Of a stretch of 64,000 nucleotides of DNA, positions 1 through 13,100 are shown in pieces (within the stretch, counting starts at the first letter, position 1; every line of letters starts with the position of its first letter). The stretch is from Haliclona indistincta (taxonomy: Eukaryota > Porifera > Demospongiae > Haplosclerida > Chalinidae), in contig OZ024783.1 of NCBI GenBank assembly GCA_964017065.1, positions 14,763,820-14,827,819 of the forward strand, written 5' to 3'. A program made the position numbers and the translations under genes. The notes under the pieces are model-generated. The model was given only the letters and a program-made list of their open reading frames with translations. It made no database searches and was not told where the DNA came from.

Positions 1-779
1 TGAGAAGAAATGCAATCAGAGAGGCCTGGCTAGCTACGAGGATGCTCATTGGTTACTATCGATTCTTGATCAGAGGCCTGGGTGCTAAGCAGGTATAGAG
101 GTCAGAACACTGGATACTGAACAGCAAGATCATGGTGACCTGCTTGTACTGTGGGATGTATTAAACAGCTACTCTGCTCTCAGTAATAGAACACTACTGC
201 AGTCAATGGTATTTATCAACCGTCATTACAACTTCTCATTCATGCTCAAAACAGATGACGACGTATTCCTCAACACACAGCGTATTCTCAAAGACCTTAA
301 AACTCACCTCCCCACTCACCGACTCTACTGGGGCAGATCCTCTTGTTACAACACTCTCATTAACAAAGGGCAATGGCAGGAGACCAAATGGCACTTCTGT
401 GACACATACTTTCCGTACAACTATGGAGGGATGTATGTACTATCGAAAGACTTAGTGAACTTAATAGCAGAGAATGCACCTTATTAATTTACTGACCTAC
501 ACATGCGAGGATGTCTCAGTAGGAGCATGGCTGGCTCCTTATAACATTGTTCGTGTTGATGATGTACGTATTTTTTCTGGTCACAATAGCGGGCGATGTA
601 GCCGTGGATTCATTGCTGTGCATATCAACCATTATCTTGCTCACAAGCAGATGAAGAGGTACTATAATAAGTTGAGAAGAAAAGGATCAGTCTGTTCTAG
701 TATTTGTAAAGAACAGCCCATTTCATGGAGTACTATTACTAGTAAATGCGACAAGAAACCCATTCTTGTCACTAGATAA
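1..779 (+). pseudogene. B3GALT6-like: Broken beta-1,3-galactosyltransferase 6-like gene (copy 1), cut by window edge
   Basis: This is a GT31 glycosyltransferase fragment nearly identical to the intact copy at 39931-40872. The window opens inside the RRNAIREAW motif. Relative to copy 2 there is a 9-bp in-frame deletion near 56, then a 1-bp insertion giving a stop near 108. Reading resumes in another frame at 206 (acidic motif KTDDDVFLN, then YFPYNYGGMYVLS). A small insertion near 482-492 causes a second frame change before TCEDVSVGAWLAP and the Cys-rich tail, ending at a stop at 777-779. With two frame breaks it cannot encode the whole enzyme. It keeps the usual DDD acidic triplet, whereas the intact copy reads DGD. 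An assembly error is possible, but the lesions are separate and of different kinds. Confidence 0.88.
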
Positions 780-876
780 TAATAGGAATAAATAATAAAT
801 ATTCTTTGTATATGAAAAAGTATATTAACTTTAAAATTAAGAAAACAGCATGTCATTCAAAATTGTTATGTCTGAA

Positions 877-1184
877 TCAAGAACTGTTGTCTATAAATTC
901 ACTCTGGATAGACTCAGCGAGAGTCTCTTCTCCTACTGTACGAGACTTGAGAACACGTACGAGAGTGCTCCACTTCACTGGATTATAATCAGCAGTTGCT
1001 AGTTGCTGCCACATGCTGAACACTTCTGTAAATGCATCTAGTGGGTCACCACGATGCTGCTTATCAATGGAATTAAGCTTTGCTCTGGAAAGCCCAAGTA
1101 CCACACCAAAACTTTTCCATTTATCAGGAATTACATTAGCCACACTTTCTATGAACTGGAACAGTGAAATTTCATGACTGTCAC
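877..1184 (-). CDS. Death-domain exon of ANK-ROC-COR-Death gene, copy 1
   Basis: The last coding exon follows a pyrimidine-rich acceptor (ttatttccag) at 1185-1186 and ends with TGA at 877-879. It carries a six-helix Death domain pattern: VIPDKWKSFGVVLGLS, then AFTEVFSMWQQ and WSTLVRVLKS. Death domains bind other Death domains in apoptosis and innate signalling complexes. The phase (GT after an A carried over from exon 2341-2397) joins cleanly as Ser-Asp-Ser-His. The frame stays open upstream of the acceptor to 1242, but a splice at 1185 is better supported because it restores phase in both gene copies. Confidence 0.82.
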
Positions 1185-4100
1185 CTGGAAATAAGATACA
1201 CTGTAATTTGAGTCTTTTGACCAACTGGAGTAACTCTGACATAAGAAAGCTATTAATTTTTACAGCTGAAGTTATCGCAAAAAAATAATTTCGTCCAACT
1301 ATTTTTTTGCAGATTTGTTATGGATAATCTTTAGCATGTGGCAAAGAAAGCACATGTAATTGGATAATTTTGACTTTCGCCACCTAAATTTAGGTGCCTC
1401 TAATCAATTTTAGATCAAAATTCATTAGAAGGCTACCTAAATTTAGGTGGCCTATATTTGCCAAGTCTATCAAATTTAAATTGAGGTGGTGTTGTCTAGC
1501 TATTAGCAAAGTTGCCTAAATTAAGTTTAGTTGGGGTGTTTGATTTTAGCCTACATTTAGGTAAAACTGCTTGAAACAGTGTAAATTTAGGCCTATAGTT
1601 TAGGTGGTGAAAGTCAAACTTTTTGCAATTTCGTATGCTTTCTTAGACATGTACTAAAGATTATCGAAAAATTGTTTCAAATCTGCAACAAAATAATTAA
1701 TAATTAATTTTACAAAACAAAAAATAATAATTATGCACCAATGGTGCAGATACCTCGGTGGAATTGCATGCATACTGCACACTGACATGCTTTGACAGCA
1801 CACAGCAACTACAGCTATTCTATCAGCAGATGATGACTGTAACAGATTTACAAAGCACAATGCAAGCAATTGATACAAGCTGGAAAATAACATAGTATGC
1901 TACTAATTAGCTGGGCATGCACAAGCCATGCTCGTAGCAGCTTTTTTGGATTTTGCTGAATTTTATCCAGACCCGCCACGCTATCCTGTAGTCCAGATCA
2001 AACTTACAATCTGCTAGCCAGTTAACCATGGACTTTTGACTTCGGAGAAGTCCAGATCGCCAGCAACGGTAAACAAAGTAAGCAAATCACACCATAACTC
2101 ACATACAAAGCTTTAATTAAAAAATTTAAGACCATCAAGTTCGAGCTTTTAACGTGTTATGTTGATATTGCACTTACCACCAGCCGATTCTTCGCCGTCT
2201 TTCAGAACTAGAGCGGACAGACATACATACAGACAGACATGCACAATTGCTGTATGCCTTGTGGCTCCGCCCACCAAGGCATAATGGTCAAACTCCACAG
2301 AAGAAATAATTATGTGAAAAAAAACTATTATTAAACTCACTAATAGATGGATTCATGACAGCCTTTGCAGGGGAGTATGATTCTACTAAGTGTGAGGCTG
2401 CAAAATTACACAATAACCATACCATAATGATACTGTATAATATAGACTTACCGTTTTCAGGTACTGGTGCCAGCCATGCAAGCATTCTCTCATTGGTGTA
2501 GGGACCAGAACCACGATCTGGTCTTACAGAGCAGGTGAGCCAACCGGTCGACACATTAACCTTACACGGATGAAGTATGCTCTCGCACTTCTTGAATGGA
2601 CACCAGAACCCATCAGAGAACGCTATCTTGCTGGTGTCGAGGTGTCGCTGCTTGCAGACCTCGGCAATAGCGCGGTGTGTGGCAGCTCTAATGAGAGGAG
2701 CCACAGATGGGTCACCACTGAAGTGGACGACCAGGCATGCATGATGCTCTACCAGCATCACTACTCCTCCTGATGTACAATTCAATTTAACAACATCACG
2801 ACCAGCAATCTCCAGAAGAGAGAAGAGTGCATTGTAAAGCAAGGCCACGACTAAAGCAGAAAACAACCCAAGTGGCATCACTTTCGTGTGACAAAGAAGA
2901 ACAAGAGGAGGCAGCTCACCATCGAGAAGAGGAACAGTTTTCTTGCTACTTGGAAGGATAGAAGGAATAAAGAAAACTTCTTCATCATCAATTCTAACCG
3001 GCGCCACTATTAGAAGGTGTTTCAGAATTGCGAGGAAGTCGTCTACTGTGTAGACACACTTTCCAGCTATGTTCACTCGATACTCGCTACAAAGAACATC
3101 GACAAGCTCTCCATTAAACAGCCCTCGGTTTCTCAATGTTCGTACTGATGCCATGAACTTAGAGAGGAAAGGATAAAGAGAAGAGATCTGACTGAAGTCA
3201 ACGATACCAAGATTCAATATTTCAGTGACTTCGCTGAGAATACATTGTGGATCAGTGAAGACCAGGTGAGGAATGACTTTGAAATACATGCAAATAGCAC
3301 CTTCATCTAAAAACATCAATGCTGCCAATACTTCTTCTCTTTTCATTTCTAAATTCTCACCTATAGCTATACACTCGGCTATACCAAGAACACTTCGTTT
3401 CTCCTTCGCTGCTTTGGCACTCAATTCTAATTCAAAAATATACCATCTCGTAGGTATGTCTACCGTGGCATTGCTGCAAGCTTCCATGATTTTCTGCCTT
3501 AAAGAGGAAGCCAACTCATCACGCCCTTTTGTGACTAAGGTGTTGATTGGCAGAAGAATATCTCCATCATCATTAATCTCAATGCACATCGACTTTAGCT
3601 CACCGAGACTCTTCTTCAACCATCGATTCTTACCACCATGTGATTGCTGAAAGAAAGACCAATGCTTGTCAGCATGAGTACCAACCAGAAGAAACTTAGA
3701 CTCTGACAAGCCTTTTTCAGAATGCTTAGTAGACGAAAGAATGCGAACCAGCTCTTCAATGCTTTCGAGTTGTGTTTGGTCTAGTTTCGTTGGCTGACGA
3801 AGATGCTTGTCATCCTTTACATACTCATACTCTAGCTTGTCATTGATGTCACGATTGTACTTCGAGACGACAATGTTGACTGTGCTTTTCCTAACAAACG
3901 CTGGTACAAGGCTGATAAATGACGGTTGTCCACCAGAGTCTATCAGGTGGATAAAGGTCTTTTTCTGCTCAAGATTCTCAGGAATTGTTGGAGGACAAGA
4001 AACCATATTCTCGACAAGATTATACACCATGCTGCTCATCGGTGGACGGGAGGGAATGTAATTGCTGGCATTCTCATCTAAATTAGATTTCTGTGGATCA

Positions 4101-7100
4101 AATGATGTACAGCCTTCTTTGTAAACTTGTGAATGTGGTAGCTGCTGAGATGGCTGCGGCTGAGATGTACTGCTCTTTACTGAGATGTGCTGCTTCTGTG
4201 ATGTACTAATTGACAGATCACGAGATCTAGCAGCATGAGACGGATTCAATTCTAGGACTTTTACTTCCTCTGCAATGAAGCGAAGGTACGTGTCATCATC
4301 GAGCTTTTTCCATGTGCTCATACTGGCACTACCATCAGCTTTGATACGATGCATGGATACAGCACGGAAAGCACGAGTTGCCAAAGGAGTACTGGTCCTA
4401 GTGGCAGGTGGTGGCAAGCCAAGCAGAAGATATCGTAAGCTGGTTTTGCCCGATCCAGGTGCACCAATGATGAGAACTTTGATAATGAAGACTCTTGTAA
4501 CACCATCTCTCATTGCTCTCTGCACTGCTTGAGTATACAGCTGAGTAGCATCTAATGTGATAAATGTAGTTAAACTATGTATGCATTCAAGGACTACGGT
4601 AGTGTCTAATGTCAGACTGAAATTCTCTCTTCATGTAATTCTCTCTTCATTCAATTACCAAAAAATATTAAATCGTTAAACTCACCAGCTATCACTTGAT
4701 CCATGTATGCTAAAATATCTGCATGTTTCTGTTGCTTTGCTAAGTTATATGGAGATTTTCCCTATGAAACAAAACCACAATGACGGTATAGAATGCATTT
4801 TACACATAATTATATCACGTTATTGATCACTCTCCCTGGAAATTTATTTACCGTTCACTGTCATTACCCGTGCGCAGTATGCGTGAGGGTTATGCGTTCG
4901 TGTCTGTCTATGTATGTGTGTGTGTCGTCAAAAAACACGCCTGCTGCCTCTTACCGCTCGAAAATCTCCAAGAAAACACTCTCTGCAGCTTCTTCACTGA
5001 ATTTATAGTCCTATTAAGACGTTTTCTGTGCTGGCAAGCCTTGCTTGAGTGGCCAATCCATGGGTATCTAAAGCTACGTGTCCTTGTAAGAGCACTTTAC
5101 AGTATTGTCGGTGTGTCACCCAACCTCTAGGGACGAGCACAATATTCCTGAAGTTCTGCCTATTATTCTTTCTGGAACTTCTCATAATTTTCACCCATTA
5201 TTCCCATTCATCTTGCCCAAAATTCTCGATATTATTCTTTGAAAATTATTAATTTTAATGACTTTTTGCAATTATTTTTTGCAAGTGTCCACGACCTTTG
5301 GACGGTCTCTTTCCTTTCGGTGGGTAATTACGATGAACAGAACGCTTACTTCTGATTTCTGCTAGCTGAGGTGCACGCAAGCGACTCAGAAGTGATGGCT
5401 CGGGCGACTGTGTATGAGGTCCCGTCTCAGACGAGGATGTTGTTTCTGCGTCTGCCTCACTGTCTGATGACGGAGGTGATGATGAGAGAGTCACAGTAAC
5501 TGTAGACTCGCTTGCTTCAGCTGCCTCTGCCGCCTCTGCCGTACTGTCAGTAGATCTAGTAGTAAGTATAGCTAGTAGCACACATGTGAGGGCGTGGCTT
5601 GAAAATTCCCACCCAAAATTCTCAAAATTATTCTATTCCCACATCAGCCCATTATTCCCAAAATTATTCCGGAATATTGTGCGCGTCCCTTCCAACCTCC
5701 TATCCATGTCGATGTCCTTACTCAGTCTCACATGTACCGTACGTCAGAGCCATTAAACTTCTTGAGGCCTATAGCTACGGCATAAGTCTTTCTTGAGGCC
5801 TTCTGTGATGTTCCAAGCAACTGTTAGTGCATATATGCTATCATCTATTTTTCTGGAGCTGAGGCTATGGGCTACAGTGTTTCAAGCGAAGACGCTTGAA
5901 ATCTCATTTTTGGATAATTTGCTCATTTTCTCTCAACTGCATGAGCCTATGCACATATGCATGTACCATCATGAAGGTCTATCCTTTGAGAGTTGACTAC
6001 ATCATATGGCTTCACGTCACATGGCTGTCACGTGATAAAAGATGGCAGTAAACACACCCACACAGCAGACCACGTTAGGGAAAGGATCTCTACAATGAGT
6101 GGTAGTTAAAAACTATTAAAACTGCAGTCAAACACTCGTCCCAGATGCACTCGTGTGAGCGGCGCGAGAAGTCGCCGTCGGCTATACTTCGGGAACAGGG
6201 AGCATAAAACAGCGTTTTCGACAACGCTCAACGTTAGGGACAGGATAAGAGCCAATTCTTGCTTACTGCAAAGGTTAAGCATAGTGCATTAATGGCAGAC
6301 TTGCTTGGCATGTCTCCCTCTTCGCATTGCAAGAAACGAAGCTCGGTCTCACAAAAACGCTGCTTTTTGACGGCCATGTTGCTGTTTTGTGATGTTTTAA
6401 TGGGCTCCGCCTAAAAAGGAATGACGACACTTTTGATAAACAGTAACCAGCAACTGTACGAGCCAGTCGCGTAACAAGGTTATTGTTATTAGTCGTGTCG
6501 TCTTTTTTTAAGGTGGAGCCCATTAAAACGTCACAAAACAGCAACATGGCTGTCAAAAAGCAGCGTTTTTGTGAGACCGAGCTTCGTTTGTTGCAATGCG
6601 AAGAGGGAGACACGCCAAGCAAGTCTGCCGTTAATGCACTATGCTTACCTTTGCAGTAAGCAAGTATTGGCTCTTAAGGTGGCGGTATACCCGTTTTTAT
6701 GAATATTAATGAGCGACTTTCTTTTATCTGCAGCTCGTGACAGAGCAACGCTAGCAGCGTGAAACTCACTCTGATGCAATGAGTGTGGCTCAATGTATAA
6801 TGCAGCTTGAAACGTTGCACAATATTCTACATCAAGGAATAATGTAGGAACAATCGACATCGTACGGATACGCATTTTTCACGCCAAAAATCTCTCCTGA
6901 CTAACCATGCAGCAAAGGTTACCAGCTGAAATTCGACTCTTATAAACCATTTCTAGGTGCTGACGAAGAGTTTTCTGCATTTCTTTTCTGATTTTAAGAA
7001 AAACACTTTACATTCTAAATCATGGCTGATTTTGCAGTGACGTCCATGTTTGTCGATGCATAGAACAGCTACGTTCAGCGTGGGTCAACAGAACTCTTTG

Positions 7101-10100
7101 TCAGCACCTAGAAATGGTTTATAAGTGTCGAATTTCAGCTGGTAACCTTTGCTGCACGGTTAGTCAGGAGAGATTTTTGGCGTGAAAAATGCGTATCCGT
7201 ACGATGTCGATTGTTCCTACATTATTCCTTGGTGTAGAATATTGTGCAACGTTTCAAGCTGCATTATACATTGAGACACACTCATTGATGCATCAGAGAG
7301 AGTTTCACGCTGCTAGCGTTGCTCTGTCAAGAGCTGCAGATAAAAGAAAGTCGCTCATTAATATTCATAAAAACGGGTATACCGCCACCTTAACTAACAG
7401 AGACTCTGGAGATCCTGTCCCTAACGTTGAGCGATGTCGAAAACGCTGTTTTATGCTCCCTGTTCCCGAAGTATAGCCAACGGTGACTTCTCGCGCCGCT
7501 CACACGAGTGCATCTGGGACGAGTGTTTGACTGCAGCTTTAATAGTTCTTAACTACCACTTATTGTAGAGATCCTTTCCCTAACATGGTCTGCTGTGTGG
7601 GTGTGTTTACTGCCATCTTTTATCACATGACAGCCATGTGACGTGAAGCCATATGATGTAGTCAACTCTCAAAGGATAGACCTTCATGATGGTACATGCA
7701 TGTGCAAAGGATCATGCAGTTCAGAGAACATGAGCAAATTATCCAAAAATGAGATTCCAAGAGTCTTCGTGTGGAACACTGTAGCTGTACTGAACGTGCA
7801 TGTTGCAGTAATGCTGGAGTAGTCGTGCTTAGCTCCTAGCTCAGCGCACGGGTATGTGTTCATTAGAACTCTAGTTTTAAAGTTTTTCATGGCTGCATAG
7901 AGACTACTGAATCACTGGTAGTGACTTAATTGCAGTGGCTGTTTTCAACTTTAGCTCTTTACAGTAGTTACCTTCGGCTATGCCGCCCAGAACTAAACAG
8001 TCACGAAAAGTCATGAAATTCTCCTGGTGAGTGCCTTTTGAACTTCGTTTTTAGCGAAACGGAGTTATAAATTCCATGATTTCTTGATCACAATCTGTTG
8101 TTAGCTAAGTGTTCGACGCCATCTTATAATACGCAAGTAACCAGTCATTCGAGTAGGTCTATCGCTGTGTAGTGAGCGCATATTGCAGTCTGGGGTCTTC
8201 GAAGAAATGGTCAGTAACTAACTAGTGTAAGATCATCGCTCTAATCATCGACCTGAAAATTGTCTGCAGAAGTGGGTGGGCTCGTATGTACAGAACTAGA
8301 GTATGGAGTCTTCAAAAGCAGCTCAGCGACTATATACTTGTGTAGTATTGTCACTTTGCAGCTGCTGCTTGCCAGCTAACAGCATGAGTACGTTTACTCT
8401 TGCTAACAGTGATACTGAATCTCAACAGAGGGTGGGGCTTGTATACAGATCATAGCTAAGTAGTCATTTTATAGGTGTAGTCATTTTAATAAAGCACACA
8501 AAAAAGAAAAACCATCAACAGCAGATCAAATAAAAGGATCAGCACATGCCAACTTGAACTATACCAAAATATGAAATCTCACTGAAAATTTAGAAAAAGG
8601 ACATAAACAAGAAAATAAAAAAGATTTCTAACAAAATCAAGGGATGATAGATTAGCAATGAGGAAATCTGTCACTGGCCCACAATGTAAAGGTAACACGG
8701 ATTGGTAACACAATTGACTGAGTAATAGGATGTATCCTTACATCAGAGGCTGTACGTAAGACTTCATGTAGGCTAACAGTCAACAGCCTAAAATAGCCAT
8801 TGATGTAGGGATGCATGTGCATGGTCTGTTAGTCAGTTTATCGTGCTAACATTCCGTGTTACCATTACATTGTGGGCCAGTGGCAGATTTCCTCATTGCT
8901 AATATACCATCCATATACCTTTTTGATTTCCTATTTTATTTTATTTTTAAATTTGGCTTTGCTTTTAGCTATTATTAAAATGCATATAATGTGTTCAATC
9001 TATAATTCCTTACCTCATCCCCAAGGTGTATGTTGGCTCCATGAACTACTAGCAACTTAACAATTTCCAAGTTATCTTTATCAACAGCATAATGACAGGC
9101 AGTCCAGGAGATCTATAATTATGCACAAAATACAACTATAAAATTAATCATAATTATGCTGATTATAATAATTATGATGTTTGTGTTAAACTTAAACAGA
9201 AAGTTTTGCTAATACTCCTGATACTAGAACAATTAGTTCTAAATAATAGTTAGACAGAGCATCCAAGCCAGAGAGCCGTTGCTAATGAAGCACCAAAGGT
9301 GCAGATGCCTCGGTGGAATGCAACCATTTCACATACACAGCAACAAACTCTTACTGCAGCTATTATACCTTTCTGTACAGCGATCACAATGCAGTATCAT
9401 AGTTATGCAATCAGAAGCCAATCAGTGCTGACCACTAATTCAACTGTGCGTGTCTATAATGTTCAGTTCAAGTGCAGGGTACAGCACACAAGCGAGATAG
9501 TGTCCATAGCTTGCTTACACAATAGCTGTAGTGAAATGCTAACCTATCAGCTTCTTGGCAGTCAACTGTGGATAGCTTGCCTTTGAAGAACTCCAGATCG
9601 CCAGCAACAGCCATGATCGATCGCGAGTGAGCAAATTGCGCCACAACTCACAAACTAAGCTTCGTATAAAGTTTTCTAATGTTCTAAAGCGAGATAATAC
9701 CTTGTTCTACTTGCATTGCTAGTTTCATAGCTTAAATTTCAGTGTGCGCTACGAAACCGAACCAGCCGTGAGCAATTCACGCCATATCTCAGGAACAGAG
9801 CCTTATAACCAAAATTCTTACAATTCATTTTCAAGCAAATATCAACTTTAGCTTGTGTTGCATGTTTCAGCCCTTAGTTTTCAGCGAGCGACGAGAAATC
9901 CTGCCGACAGACAGACAGATACATACACAGACAGATACACAAACCGACTACTGTAGCTGTATGCCCCGTGGCTCCGCCCACCGAGGCAAAAAAAAATTAT
10001 AGCACCGAGATATTTGAATTTATACGTCATTATTTTTGGCCATTTTCGTCAACCTATTAGGGATGCACAGTACGTAGGTTGACAGATTTCAGCCTAATAA

Positions 10101-13100
10101 TGATAATGGCAGCATCACACCGCAACAGTTAGAAGAGTAACCCCAGCTCAATAAAATGTATACAGATGTAATGCTCCAAACACATAATGTGTTTGGAGAT
10201 TTTTATCCAGAGGTATAAGCATGATTTTGAAAGTGCAAATCAATGTTTCCCAACTTTACAATCTACACATTACGGACATCTTCCTGATTACTGTTAGGCT
10301 CATTTTGTCCTGGCTATATGCCATGTTGTCGTTCAGGTCACCATAATACAAGCAACCTAAAGATTCTTGTACTCATTGTACTTACTATTTATTGTGACTA
10401 TACATAAAGTAATAATAATAGTTAGATCACCCAAACGTGGGATCTAACTGACATGAACGCCCTGTGGGACAATCACGAGCCAAGGATGGTTTTACAGCCC
10501 GAGGGCTGTAAGACCTTCCAAGGGCTCGTGATTGGGCCAAGTGACGTTCTTGTCAGTTAGATTCAGAGTCTGAGTGATATAACTGACTTAGAAAACGCTC
10601 ACACAGACCCAACAACCACCATTTTTTGCATGCTAGGAGCTCGTTTGCTGTTCGCAAAGAACGTAGTGGCATGGTTTCTTCACTCCAGCCTGTAATGCGA
10701 AGAACTTGGTCTTAGTTAGCTCTTCGACACATCCTGGATCTTCCACAGTGAAAGACACGATCTTTTTATAGGTTTATTTATTTATTAGGGATCTAACTGA
10801 CACAAACTCCTGCCGTTAATACAAGATTTGAAACCTTTTGACTCAATGAATTATTAATAAGTGGTCTAATTATTGATTATTGGCTCACAATAATTGAACT
10901 CGTAATAATATTATTTATAGTAAGCTATACTCAATGTACATGTATGCACACTTACAATATCTTTGGCATTGATGTCAATAGCTATACTTTCAACCAGATA
11001 CTTCACTGTGCTTATGTGACCATTAATAGCAGCTAGCATCAAACAAGTTTTTCCACTCTACATGTATGTAAAGCAGATATACATGTTACAGACCGATTTA
11101 CAACCGTTGGCCTGTTTTAAAGCCGGCCGGCCCATTTCAAAGCCGGCTAGCCTAGCCGGCCAGCAATTTATTTGCGCAATATATGCAGTAGCTATAGTGT
11201 ACATGTATCTGCGCGATATAGCCACATGTTGTCGATGCAGCTGTGTGAGTACTGTTAGATCGTTACACGCAGCTTAGACTAGTATAAAGTTCTCACTGCT
11301 TGTGACGATCTGTGATCATGTGAAAGATTCGTTCAACTCGTTCTTGACCAAGCGCTTTCTTCCTGGCACCAAACTAGCTGGGAGAACAAGCTGAGTCATT
11401 CGTGCTGGAAAGGATTATTCGTGTACTAATCTTTTGTACCAAACATTTTTCTTCCACTGCAGGTGATGACTCTAGCACTAATGAGGACGGATCTCAACAT
11501 TTTTTCGATAAAATTCACAAGCACTGTAGTCTTTAAACTCACTGTACCTAGCATGCATCATACGATATCAATATCAATTATTGGCTGTGAAAAGATGTAC
11601 ACGTAGGTCTGTTAATAGTAAGCATTCAGAGCATAGATGTGCCAGAGAGCCTTTGGAACTAGAATGTCACTAGTCCTTCTGTAAAAAAATAAGTACTTTA
11701 ATAATGTACAGCATTCAAACTGGAATACAAAACTCCCTGCATGGATATACCACTCACAGGGAATACGTAATACATCAGGGATATACGCACAATTTGCTTA
11801 TGTATCATGCCGCGGTTCTAAAACGGGCTGACGTGCTAATGTCGTTTTAAATCGGGCCAACCCATTTCAAAGCCGGCGGCCCGTTTTAAAACGGTCCGGG
11901 TTGCAAAATGGTCCGTAACATACATATCACAAAAGAAAATTAAAAAGATTTCTATCAAAATCAAAAGGATGTAGGGTTGTCAAATCTACCACTGGTCCAC
12001 AATGTAAACTAACAAGGAACAAGCATGGAATGGTAACACGAATCGTGACTTGCTAACAGACCATAGATCCCTACATCAGTGGCTGCTGTGGTTGGCTATA
12101 GCTAGTTCAGCGAATTGCTGTTGACTACCACCTAATGTGCATCCAGCTTGTGATAGCCACTGATGTAGGGATCTATGGTCTGTTAGCATTCCATGCTTGT
12201 TCCTTGTTAGTTTACATTGTGGACCAGTGGTAGATTCGACAACCCTACATCCATTTGATTTCGATAGAAATCTTTTTAATTTTCTTGTCCGTGTCCTTTT
12301 TTCTTTTCGGTGAAGTGCAGTTCAATATCATGCACATATTGAGCTGTCTTTGTTTCCACCATTGGTTTAGTTTTTCTGTTGCTGATGGCTTTTTATTATT
12401 AACAATAATATTTTAAACTTGTAGTACATGTAGCTAAAAATAATTGTTATATCAGCTAGCCTTAAGTGGTTTAAAGTATATGCACACACCGTAGCGCCAA
12501 CTGTCGAGGCTACAATGGAGAGTATATCGTGAGCACTGATTGTCATTGTATGTTCAATATGAACTTATTGTACGGTGGGCGGGCTCACGAAATATGCACA
12601 GACAGTGCAGTTGCTTTGATCTCGCCTACACATGTACTTTAAATTGAAATAAATTATAGTCTGAATATACAATCATTGCACATGTAAGTCTCTCACATGA
12701 TCCACTGCATTCACATCAGCTGCTGTGTTTTCACTCAAGTATTTGACTATAAGCAAGATACCTTTGGAAGTAACTACCAGTAGAGCAGTGCGTCCATCCT
12801 GAAATAATGATACATTAAGCATCAATTGGTGTACAATAATAAATAATATTGACGTAAAAATTAATTAAACAATGCCGAACTAATAATATTGTATGACAAT
12901 AAATGCCATCATGAAGTACAAATAAACAAGCCATACACGACATACAAAAACTCTGACATACTATACTCACCGATTGGTTTTTCCAGTTAGGATCAGCTCC
13001 TTTTTCAATGAAAGATCGGACTTGTCCCTGTGATACATAACTGTCATCGCAAACTGTATGTAATTGCTTGTTCTGTATAATTATTAGCAGCAACACTTAG

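Larger units (their letters stand above)
5871..7791. mobile_element. Outer foldback palindrome containing two nested elements
   Basis: Left arm about 5871-6248 and right arm about 7411-7791 are inverted copies (for example TTTGGATAATTTGCTCAT and its reverse complement near 7740). The centre is filled by a second foldback (6249-6674) and an F2 element (6672-7393). The arms share a clean join at CCCTAACGTTGAGCG. Confidence 0.78.

Noticed and set aside
2341..2451. C-terminal extension of the ROC-COR frame to 2288
   Set aside because: Consensus donors in both duplicates at the same codon, with matching phases to the linker exon, show this is intron read-through.
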